Positions 56,929 through 64,000 of a DNA stretch of 64,000 nt are shown one piece after another. A model generated the notes under the pieces. It was not told the DNA's origin. It ran no database searches and was given only the letters and a program-made list of their open reading frames with translations. Numbering within the stretch: the first letter of the stretch is position 1; each line of letters starts with the position of its first letter. A program made the position numbers and the translations under genes. The stretch is from Neorhizobium vignae (GTDB lineage Bacteria > Pseudomonadota > Alphaproteobacteria > Rhizobiales > Rhizobiaceae), in contig NZ_JNNU01000014.1 of the NCBI RefSeq assembly GCF_000732195.1, positions 62,001-126,000 of the forward strand, given 5' to 3'.

Positions 56929-59604
56929 TCAGGCCAGGCTCGTTCTACGGAGGCGCCATTTGTCGAATTCGGTGACAACCAGGATCGAGGAGGCGGCAAG
57001 CAGCATCAACGCCCACTCGGCAAACGAGATCGGCGCGAGATCGAGGGTTTCGCGAAACCAGGGGATATACATTGCCGAAATATGGATGGCCTGGGCCGCG
57101 ATGACAGTCAGGATCAGCAGCGGGTTGCCGAAAAAATTCAACGAGAAGATCGATCGGCGCTCCGAGCGGCTGGTGAAGGTCTGGACGTTTTCGAACAGCA
57201 CGAACAGCAGCAGCAGCAGGTTGCGCGCCTGCGAAATCTCGTAGCCCTGATATAGCAGATAGGAGAAGATCGCGAAACCGCCGCCGCCGATGACCAGCGT
57301 CGACTGGACGATTCGTCGGATCATCAAACGGTCGAAGATCGGCTCCTTCGGGCGGCGCGGCGGTCGTGCCAGCTCATCCCCTTCAGGTTTTTCGCCGGCA
57401 AGCGCGACATCCTGGATGCCGTTGGTGACGAGATTGAGCCAGAGCAGCTGCACCGGAAGCAGCGGCATGGGCAGCCCGAGCGGGATTGCCAGCAGGAAGA
57501 GCAGCATTTCCGCAGCACCCGTCGCGGTGAGCATGAGGATCACCTTGCGGATGTTGGAATAAGCGGTGCGGCCTTCGCGGATGCCGCTGACGATTGACGC
57601 GAAATTGTCGTCGGTGACGACGATGTCGGCGCTTTCCTTGGCGACTTCCGTTCCCTTGCGGCCCATCGCCACCCCCACATGGGCGTGTTTCAGGGCGGGG
57701 GCGTCGTTTATGCCGTCGCCGGTGACGGCCACGAAGTGGCCGTTGCGGGCGAGCGACAGCACGATCGCGAGCTTCTGCGCCGGTGCCACCCGGGCATAGA
57801 TTCGCGCCCGTCCGGTCAGCTCGTCGAGCGTATCCGGACCGGCTTCCTCGGCCTTGCCGACATCGGCACCGCTGGTGATCTGGTCGGGCAGGAACCGCAA
57901 TCCGGCCTCCGAGGCAATGGCGCCAGCGGTCTTCGGGTCGTCGCCGGTCACCATCACCACCGTCACACCGGCCGAATAGCAGTCCCGGATCGCCTGTGGA
58001 ACTTCCGGACGGATCGGATCCTGCATGCCGGCAAGGCCGAGAAACACCAGGTCGACCAGGTGATGGTAACCGAAGGTCTCGTCAGAACCGCCGCGGATTT
58101 CTCCTTCCGCAAAGGCGAGCACCCTGAGGCCACGCTCCGCCATCTCCTCCTTTTGCCGGAGAAGCGTCTCGCGGTCGATCGGCACGATGCCGTTGCCGGC
58201 GTCCATCCGGTCCGCCATGTCGATCAGGGTTTCCGCCGCCCCCTTGACGAAGATGCGTACCCGCTCGCCCCGGCGATGGAAGGAGGCGGCATATTTGAGG
58301 TCCGGCTCATAAGGAATGCGCGCGATCAGCGGGTAATCGTCCTTCATCGCCTCCTGCTCGAGCCCGGCCTTGCGGGCTGCAGCCAGGAGAGCGATATCGA
58401 CCGTATCGCCGACGCCTTTCCAGCCGTCCGCCTGGCGGGTGAGACCACCCTCATTGGGCAGAACCGCTGCCTTCAGCAGTCTCCCGGCACGATCGCGCGC
58501 CTCCGCCGGGCCGAGGTTGGACCCGCGGATTTCGCAGGTATCGAGATCAATGCCGGCATCGAGCATGAGTTCGCTGCCGTCGGGAAGGCGAATATCGGTG
58601 ACGGTCAGCTCGTTGAGGGTCAGCGTTCCCGTCTTGTCGGTGGCGATCATCGTACAGGAACCGAGCGACTCGACCGCCGGCATGCGGCGGACAATGACGT
58701 TACGCTTGGCCATGCGGCGCATGCTGATCGCCAGCGCGATCGAGATCGCGATCGGCAGGCCCTCCGGGATGGCGCTGACCGCAAGTCCGACCGACATCAT
58801 GAACAGGTCGTCCCAGGCTAGCCCGCGAAACAGGCCAACGGCGACGAGGACGACGGAGGCGAGGCCGACGCTCCAGGCGATCATGTTCGAAAAATGCTTC
58901 AGCCGGATCAGCAGCGGCGGCTGGGAGGTCGACGCCTTGCCGATATCGGCAGCGATCCTGCCGATCTCGGTCGAAAGGCCAGTCGCAACCACCAGACCGG
59001 TGCCGCGACCGCGCGTGACGAGGCTGCCCGCAAATGCAAGGCCGGATTTCCTGTTCTCGTTCGACGCCCCTATGGCGGTGAGGGTCTTGCGCGCCGGTGC
59101 GGATTCGCCTGTCAGCAGCGACTCGTCGCAGAGCAGGTCATTGGTCTCGAACAGCTCGATGTCGGCCGGGATGCGGCCGCCGGCCTCGATCCGGATGACG
59201 TCGCCCGGAACCACCAGGCGCGCCTCGATCTCCTGGGTGATCCCGTCGCGGACGACGGTCGCAAACGGCTGCTCCAGACTGCGCAAGGCCGCCGCAGCAC
59301 GGCCGGCGGAATGTTCCTGGATACCGCCGATCACGCCGTTCAACACCAGCACGACACCGATGAACACGGCATCTTCCGCCTCGCTGACCAGAAGCGAGAC
59401 TGCTGCCGCGATCAGCAGGATATAGATCAGCGGGCTGCGGAATTGCGCGATGAAGATCAGGAACAGGGACGGCGCCTTGGGCTCAGGAAGGCGATTCTGC
59501 CCGAATTGCGCCAGCCGCGCGGCCGCTTCGATGCCGCTCAGCCCCTCGCGGACCATATCGTTCTGCTCGGGTTTACGATGGACGGAGACTGAATTGGCGG
59601 GCAT
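56929..59604 (-). CDS. P2-type cation-transporting ATPase
   Basis: An 891-residue P-type ATPase of the Ca2+/Mg2+/H+ (P2) class. N-terminal cation-ATPase domain, TGES motif LLTGESAPARK, PEGLPIAISIALAISMRRMA in the fourth helix, phosphorylation motif MIATDKTGTLTLNEL, then TGDDPKTAGAIASEAGL and TGDGINDAPALKHAHVGVAM. The ion cannot be fixed; E-type residues around PEGLP fit Ca2+ or Mg2+. Start: ATG 59604, five bases after GGAG; a GTG six bases upstream is less likely. The box at 59692 suggests low-oxygen induction. Confidence 0.92.
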   Translation of the reverse strand: MPANSVSVHRKPEQNDMVREGLSGIEAAARLAQFGQNRLPEPKAPSLFLIFIAQFRSPLIYILLIAAAVSLLVSEAEDAVFIGVVLVLNGVIGGIQEHSAGRAAAALRSLEQPFATVVRDGITQEIEARLVVPGDVIRIEAGGRIPADIELFETNDLLCDESLLTGESAPARKTLTAIGASNENRKSGLAFAGSLVTRGRGTGLVVATGLSTEIGRIAADIGKASTSQPPLLIRLKHFSNMIAWSVGLASVVLVAVGLFRGLAWDDLFMMSVGLAVSAIPEGLPIAISIALAISMRRMAKRNVIVRRMPAVESLGSCTMIATDKTGTLTLNELTVTDIRLPDGSELMLDAGIDLDTCEIRGSNLGPAEARDRAGRLLKAAVLPNEGGLTRQADGWKGVGDTVDIALLAAARKAGLEQEAMKDDYPLIARIPYEPDLKYAASFHRRGERVRIFVKGAAETLIDMADRMDAGNGIVPIDRETLLRQKEEMAERGLRVLAFAEGEIRGGSDETFGYHHLVDLVFLGLAGMQDPIRPEVPQAIRDCYSAGVTVVMVTGDDPKTAGAIASEAGLRFLPDQITSGADVGKAEEAGPDTLDELTGRARIYARVAPAQKLAIVLSLARNGHFVAVTGDGINDAPALKHAHVGVAMGRKGTEVAKESADIVVTDDNFASIVSGIREGRTAYSNIRKVILMLTATGAAEMLLFLLAIPLGLPMPLLPVQLLWLNLVTNGIQDVALAGEKPEGDELARPPRRPKEPIFDRLMIRRIVQSTLVIGGGGFAIFSYLLYQGYEISQARNLLLLLFVLFENVQTFTSRSERRSIFSLNFFGNPLLILTVIAAQAIHISAMYIPWFRETLDLAPISFAEWALMLLAASSILVVTEFDKWRLRRTSLA

Positions 59605-59691
59605 AGGCACTCCAGATCAAACTGCACCGCCATCATCGGGGAACGGGGCGGGGTTCGATCCTAGAGGATAACCTGTAAAGTTGCCCGGCAA

Positions 59692-59705
59692 TTGATGTCT
59701 GTCAA
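59692..59705 (-). promoter_or_regulatory. FNR/FixK-like box before the P-type ATPase gene
   Basis: TTGATGTCTGTCAA (on the minus strand TTGACAGACATCAA) differs from the ideal palindrome at one base and lies 87 bases before the start at 59604. Confidence 0.7.
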
Positions 59706-59802
59706 CGTGGGAGTGTGTCCTGGTCGCTGCGCCGGCCGCCGATCGAACGATATCAGCGGCACCAAAGTGGTTGAAACGCTTTCAGGAGATTTCGAGGAAA
59801 TT

Positions 59803-59876
59803 TGGCTGGGGAACCTGGATTCGAACCAAGATTAACGGAGTCAGAGTCCGTCGTTCTACCGTTGAACTATTCCCCA
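59803..59876 (-). tRNA. tRNA-Gln (anticodon CTG)
   Basis: On the minus strand 74 bases fold as a tRNA: acceptor TGGGGAA/TTCCCCA, D arm GTTC-AACGGTA-GAAC, anticodon arm ACGGA-CTCTGAC-TCCGT with anticodon CTG, T arm CTTGG-TTCGAAT-CCAGG, discriminator G and encoded CCA (59805-59803). It reads CAG codons. Confidence 0.95.
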
Positions 59877-60154
59877 GCAGGGCGCGCCGGGGAATGCCCG
59901 GGCCGGTGTGCGGCGCTTATAAACAAAAGCGGGCGGATTGCAAATACCGATTTCGAAAAAAATCGATGCTGCGGAAGCTTTCTCGTCGCCGCTGAGGAAA
60001 AGCTCAAAAACCGGCTGATGACGGGTCCATGACGCGGGCGGCAAAAAGCCGTTGGCGAAAACGCCACCGCCTGTTATCTTCGCACCAACGAAACAATCAG
60101 ACGCCAGCGGCATACCTCCAAGAGGCCTTGCGCGGCGAGATGGACATATAAGTG

Positions 60155-61738
60155 ATGGACCCCGATAGCGGCGCAAAGCCGCCGGAAGGCGGGGCGTCGG
60201 CGGTACCGCGCGGAGAGGGTAAATCCTCGAGGCGTCGGAAGGCGAAGCGGAACGGCAAACGTCGTGACGCGGCGCCTGTAACCAATTCGGAAGCGGTCGA
60301 TTCGGCCGCCTCTGCCGGACGTCCCAACGGCCAGGAACCCAACCCGTCGGCGCGCAAGCGAAAGCGGCGCCGTGCGAAATCCGCGGGTGCCCAGCAGCCG
60401 GTACAGGGGGCGAACGCCGCACCCGCAGCACAGCAGATTCCGGTTCGTGCCGAGGGCGGGCAACAGCCGCACTCGGCCAAGTCGTCGTCGTCGCGCAATC
60501 GGCGCAAGAAGAATAGAGGCGGTCGCGGCCTGCAGGGCCGACCGCTGACACCTGCCAAGGCGGCGCCCGGTGTGGCCAAGGCTCCAGCGCCTGCCGGTTC
60601 GGGCCAGGTTTCCTCCAAGGATGCACGCGGCAGGGCGGGAGCCGAGAGCCTGGGCGCAGAGCTGCGCGGCGAAAAATTCTCCTACGTCAACGATCTCTAT
60701 GCGGCGCTCGACCTCGGTACCAACAATTGCCGCCTGCTGATCGCCCAGCCGACACGGCCGGGCCAGTTTCGCGTCGTCGATGCGTTTTCGCGGATCGTCC
60801 GTCTCGGCGAAGGGCTCGGCACCAGCCGCCGGCTGTCGCAGGATGCCATGGACCGCGCCGTCGAGGCGTTGCGCATCTGCGCCACAAAGCTCGCCAACCG
60901 GCCGATTCGCCGCATGCGGCTGATCGCCACCGAAGCCTGCCGGGCTGCCGAGAACGGCGAGGAGTTCTTGGCCCGCGTCATCGCGGAAACCGGACTGGAG
61001 CTGGAAATCATCGATCGCGAGACCGAGGCGCGGCTTGCCGTGTCGGGATGCTCGTCGCTGGTTGGCCGTGAGGCGCGCTCCGTCGTTCTCTTCGATATCG
61101 GCGGCGGCTCGTCGGAAATCGCGGTCATCCGCATCGATGACAGCCGGTCGAGCCGGCTTGCCAACCACATCACCCATTGGACCTCGCTTCCGGTCGGCGT
61201 CGTGACGCTGTCGGAAAGGCATGGCGGGCGCGACGTCACGCCGGAAGTATTCAACGCCATGGTGACGGAAGTCGAAGGCATGCTGGCCGATTTCGATTGC
61301 CCGCCGCTGGCCGCCTTCCGCCGCCAGGGCGCCGAGGATTTCCACCTGATCGGCACGTCTGGCACGGTCACCACGCTTGCGGGCGTGCATCTCGACCTGC
61401 CGCGCTACGACCGCCGCAAAGTCGACGGCCTGTGGCTGTCGGATGCGGAAGTCTCCGCCATGCAGGCAAAGCTGCTCTCCTGGGATTTTGCTGGTCGTGC
61501 CGCCAATCCCTGCATCGGTCCGGACCGGGCCGATCTGGTGCTGGCCGGCTGCGCCATACTGGAAGCGATCCGCCGCCGCTGGCCGAGCCAGCGCATGCGG
61601 GTTGCCGACCGGGGCCTGCGCGAGGGCCTGCTGACGGACATGATGGCCGATGACGGCGTGTGGCGCCGGGTGCGGCCGCGCCGCCAGGCGGGCAGTCCAG
61701 GTGCCGGCGGACAGGATGAGGCTGGAGCAAGGCGATGA
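60155..61738 (+). CDS. ppx: Ppx/GppA-type exopolyphosphatase/pppGpp phosphatase with basic N-terminus
   Basis: A 527-residue protein. The first 180 residues are Arg/Lys/Ala-rich, low complexity and probably unstructured (GKSSRRRKAKRNGKRR-like). The ASKHA-fold domain begins with YAALDLGTNNCRLLIA, followed by LFDIGGGSSEIAVI, and holds the acidic catalytic region. It removes phosphate from polyphosphate or pppGpp. Start: GTG at 60152 or ATG at 60155 (MDPDSG) both possible. It overlaps rlmE by four bases. The basic tail may bind polyphosphate or RNA, an inference. Confidence 0.88.
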   Translation: MDPDSGAKPPEGGASAVPRGEGKSSRRRKAKRNGKRRDAAPVTNSEAVDSAASAGRPNGQEPNPSARKRKRRRAKSAGAQQPVQGANAAPAAQQIPVRAEGGQQPHSAKSSSSRNRRKKNRGGRGLQGRPLTPAKAAPGVAKAPAPAGSGQVSSKDARGRAGAESLGAELRGEKFSYVNDLYAALDLGTNNCRLLIAQPTRPGQFRVVDAFSRIVRLGEGLGTSRRLSQDAMDRAVEALRICATKLANRPIRRMRLIATEACRAAENGEEFLARVIAETGLELEIIDRETEARLAVSGCSSLVGREARSVVLFDIGGGSSEIAVIRIDDSRSSRLANHITHWTSLPVGVVTLSERHGGRDVTPEVFNAMVTEVEGMLADFDCPPLAAFRRQGAEDFHLIGTSGTVTTLAGVHLDLPRYDRRKVDGLWLSDAEVSAMQAKLLSWDFAGRAANPCIGPDRADLVLAGCAILEAIRRRWPSQRMRVADRGLREGLLTDMMADDGVWRRVRPRRQAGSPGAGGQDEAGARR

Positions 61739-62544
61739 CGAAACCACCTTCAAAATCCCCGGGCAGCGGCAACCGCACCGGCCGCAAGCTCGGCCAGAAG
61801 GTCAAGAAGGGCAAGCTCAAGGCGTCGTCGCGGCGCTGGCTCGAGCGTCATATCAACGACCCCTACGTCCAGCGGGCCAAGCTCGAAGGATATCGCGCCC
61901 GCGCGGCCTTCAAGCTTCTGGAGATCGACGAGAAACATCAGATCCTCAAAGGCGCCCGCCGCATTATCGATCTGGGTGCGGCACCGGGAAGCTGGTCGCA
62001 GATCGCCGCCAATGTCACCGGCTCGACCGACGATGATATCCGCGTCGCGGCGATCGATTTCCTGGAAATGGCGCCGCTCGCCGGCGTCAAGATCCTGCAG
62101 CTCGACTTCCTCGATTCGGAAGCGCCGCGCCTGTTGATGGAAGCAATCGGCGGCACGCCGGACGTGGTCATTTCGGACATGGCGGCGCCGACCACCGGCC
62201 ACCAGAAGACCGATCACCTGCGCACCATGCATCTGTGCGAAGTGGCGGCGCATTTCGCGGTCGAGGTGCTCGGCGAGGGCGGCCATTTCCTGGCCAAGAC
62301 CTTCCAGGGCGGCACCGAACGCGACCTGCTCAACATGCTGAAGCAGAATTTCAGGCAGGTCATCCACGTGAAGCCGGGCGCATCGCGCCAGGAATCGGTC
62401 GAGATGTTCCTGCTCGCCAAGCATTTCAAGGGCCGCAGGGCCGGCGAGACTGCCACGGAGTCCGAGATGGAGGAACCCGAGGTGGAGGATGCGGACATGG
62501 AATACGCCGAAGCCGAAGACGCCGACCTGGACGATCGGGCCTGA
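61735..62544 (+). CDS. rlmE: 23S rRNA (uridine-2'-O) methyltransferase RlmE
   Basis: A 269-residue FtsJ/RlmE methyltransferase that makes 2'-O-methyl-U2552 in the large subunit. Seen: RRWLERHINDPYVQRAKLEG YRARAAFKLLEID (K), SAM motif IIDLGAAPGSWSQIAA, DVVISDMAAPTTGHQKTDH (D), LAKTFQGGTERDLL (K). Extra basic N-terminus and acidic C-terminal tail (EMEEPEVEDADMEYAEAED). It is translationally coupled to ppx. Confidence 0.95.
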   Translation: MTKPPSKSPGSGNRTGRKLGQKVKKGKLKASSRRWLERHINDPYVQRAKLEGYRARAAFKLLEIDEKHQILKGARRIIDLGAAPGSWSQIAANVTGSTDDDIRVAAIDFLEMAPLAGVKILQLDFLDSEAPRLLMEAIGGTPDVVISDMAAPTTGHQKTDHLRTMHLCEVAAHFAVEVLGEGGHFLAKTFQGGTERDLLNMLKQNFRQVIHVKPGASRQESVEMFLLAKHFKGRRAGETATESEMEEPEVEDADMEYAEAEDADLDDRA

Positions 62545-63984
62545 TTACTCGCCGGCTTCCGGTTGAATCTTGGGGGTTCCGTGGCCGGAAACGGCGGCGC
62601 CCGTCATCGGGTCCAGTTTCAGCAGGGGCATGACCGCCAGAAGCGAAAGGGCGGCCACCAGGAAGAAAGCCAGGTGGAAATCAACGAGCTGCAGGTGCGT
62701 GCCGGTGACCGCCGCCGAGGCTTCGAGGATGAAGGCCGCAAAGGCGACGCCGAGCGCCATGCTGATCTGCTGCAGGACGGAGGCGATCGAGGTCGCCTGG
62801 CTCGCCTGTTCGTCGCTGATCTCGGAATAGCTGAGCGCGTTCGAGCCGGTGAAGAAGAAGGAACGGCAGACCCCCGACATAAGCAGGAAGGCGATGATCA
62901 GCGCGTGGGAGGTCTCCGGCGTGAAAAAACCGTTTGCCGCCGTGGTCGCGGCGCCGAGTACGCCCGAGACGATCAGCGTCATCTTGAACCCGGTCATCGC
63001 GAAGACGCGGCGGGCGGCGAATTTCACGATCAGCGCGCCGAGCGCGCCCGCAAACGTAATGAGGCCGGACTGGAAAGGGTTGAGGCCGAAACCGAGTTGC
63101 AGCATCAGCGGCATCAGGAATGGAATGGCGCCGGTCGAGATGCGGAACAGCGTACCGCTGCTGCTGGCGGCCCGGAACGCATCGTCCTTGAAGAGCCGCA
63201 GGTTGAGGATCGGGGCGGGGTGGCTGCGCGCGTGGACGACATAGGCGACGCCGGCTGCGAGCCCCAGTGCCGTCGCCGCTATGCCGACGGCCGGCGGCAG
63301 CGCCGGAAGGCCGACGACCGAAAGTCCGAAGACCGTGCCGGCGGCGGTGACCGAGGTCAGGAAGAACCCCCGCCAGTCGATCGACGGCGGATTGGTGGCC
63401 TCTATTTCCGGCAGGAAGATCGTCGAGAGATAGATGCCGAGCACGCCGACCGGCACGTTGATCAGGAAGATCCAGTGCCAGGTGAAATAGGTGGTGATGA
63501 AACCGCCGATCGGCGGGCCGGTGAGGGGCCCGACCAGCGCCGGAATGGTGAGCAGCGCCATGGCCGAGACGAGCTCGCTGCGTTTCGTGGTGCGCAGGAG
63601 AACCAGTCGAGCAACCGGCGTCATCATGGCTCCGCCCATGCCCTGCAAGAAGCGCGACAGCACGAACTGGAGGAGATCGGAGGAGAACGCGCAGCAGATC
63701 GAGCCGATGACAAAGACGAAGATCGCGACTCGAAAGATCTTCTTGGCGCCGAAGCGATCCGCCATCCAACCGCTGATCGGGATGAACATGGCGAGCGCCA
63801 CCATGTAGGAGGTCAGCGCCAGTTTGAGCGTGATCGGGCCGACATTCAGGTCCGCGGCAATCGCCGGAAGTGCCGTCGCAATGACGGTGGAGTCCATCTG
63901 CTCCATGAAAAGGGCGACGGCGAGTATGAGCGGAACGATGCGGTTCATGGGAAGGGCCTGCATGGCGGGAATTGGCCCGTCCAT
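62545..63984 (-). CDS. MFS exporter, DHA2 family
   Basis: A 479-residue transporter: MNRIVPLILAVALFMEQMDS TVIATALPAI (motif D1), GWMADRFGAKKIFRVAIFVF (motif A) and RFLQGMGGAMMTPVARLVLL, with 13-14 helices. It belongs to the EmrB/QacA group and is probably a drug or metabolite exporter. The ATG at 63984 has only a weak binding site; the ATG at 63948 (MNRIVPL) is a strong alternative because the family begins there. It is convergent with rlmE with no gap between stop codons. Confidence 0.87.
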   Translation of the reverse strand: MDGPIPAMQALPMNRIVPLILAVALFMEQMDSTVIATALPAIAADLNVGPITLKLALTSYMVALAMFIPISGWMADRFGAKKIFRVAIFVFVIGSICCAFSSDLLQFVLSRFLQGMGGAMMTPVARLVLLRTTKRSELVSAMALLTIPALVGPLTGPPIGGFITTYFTWHWIFLINVPVGVLGIYLSTIFLPEIEATNPPSIDWRGFFLTSVTAAGTVFGLSVVGLPALPPAVGIAATALGLAAGVAYVVHARSHPAPILNLRLFKDDAFRAASSSGTLFRISTGAIPFLMPLMLQLGFGLNPFQSGLITFAGALGALIVKFAARRVFAMTGFKMTLIVSGVLGAATTAANGFFTPETSHALIIAFLLMSGVCRSFFFTGSNALSYSEISDEQASQATSIASVLQQISMALGVAFAAFILEASAAVTGTHLQLVDFHLAFFLVAALSLLAVMPLLKLDPMTGAAVSGHGTPKIQPEAGE

Positions 63985-64000
63985 AGACCTGTTGGTCCCG

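Noticed and set aside
1..64000. CRISPR arrays, insertion sequences, prophage or rRNA genes
   Set aside because: No regular repeat-spacer pattern, transposase, integrase, phage structural gene or rRNA sequence was seen on reading both strands.

Overview
This window is a GC-rich, gene-dense alphaproteobacterial chromosome segment, most likely from the Rhizobiaceae (Rhizobium/Neorhizobium/Agrobacterium group). The evidence is a RirA iron regulator with all three cluster cysteines, an Irr-type box upstream of it, a LysR/MmsA pair, an ECF sigma factor with an MXKDX repeat target, many small proteins of rhizobial type (DUF6481, DUF1488) and FNR/FixK-type sites. No rRNA, CRISPR array, insertion sequence or phage gene was seen. 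One tRNA (Gln, anticodon CTG) lies near 59.8 kb. Species cannot be fixed from the sequence alone.

Layout. 0-2.3 kb: a truncated ECF sigma gene diverges from an MXKDX repeat protein, a b-type cytochrome and a Tat-exported molybdoenzyme; both sides carry the same promoter pattern (GTAAC[C/G]-N15-CGAA). 2.3-6.5 kb: a REC-EAL phosphodiesterase and a histidine kinase. 6.7-9.7 kb: a fused TRAP transporter and its binding protein, preceded by a possible remnant of a flavin monooxygenase. 10-16 kb: small XRE protein, LysR and ABM monooxygenase divergent from mmsA, DUF898 and M48 membrane proteins. 16-23 kb: rirA, an AbrB-type membrane protein, a Tad-type protein, gluconokinase, a TetR regulator and two FAD amino-acid/amine oxidoreductases.

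23.4-33.2 kb is a complete kdpFABCDE potassium operon with extra small membrane proteins before kdpF and between kdpA and kdpB, and a PTS EIIA (PtsN-like) gene after kdpE. 33-38 kb: a diguanylate cyclase, a drug-type MFS exporter and exported MsrA and MsrB.

38-60 kb looks like a low-oxygen and stress island. It holds pta-ackA-xfp (acetyl-phosphate metabolism), a frameshifted pyruvate kinase, a fused phosphotransferase/P-loop kinase, a desaturase, two cold-shock proteins, two transglutaminase-like proteins, about ten very small proteins, a universal stress protein, a CBS-BON protein and a P2-type cation ATPase. At least six 14-bp FNR/FixK-like palindromes (TTGAY-N4-nnCAA) sit about 60-90 bases before the starts of these genes, so one oxygen-responsive regulator, not encoded in this window, probably controls most of the metabolic and stress genes. 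Three of the small genes share a 16-base leader motif just before the ribosome binding site.

60-64 kb returns to housekeeping: tRNA-Gln, a Ppx/GppA phosphatase, RlmE and a second MFS exporter.
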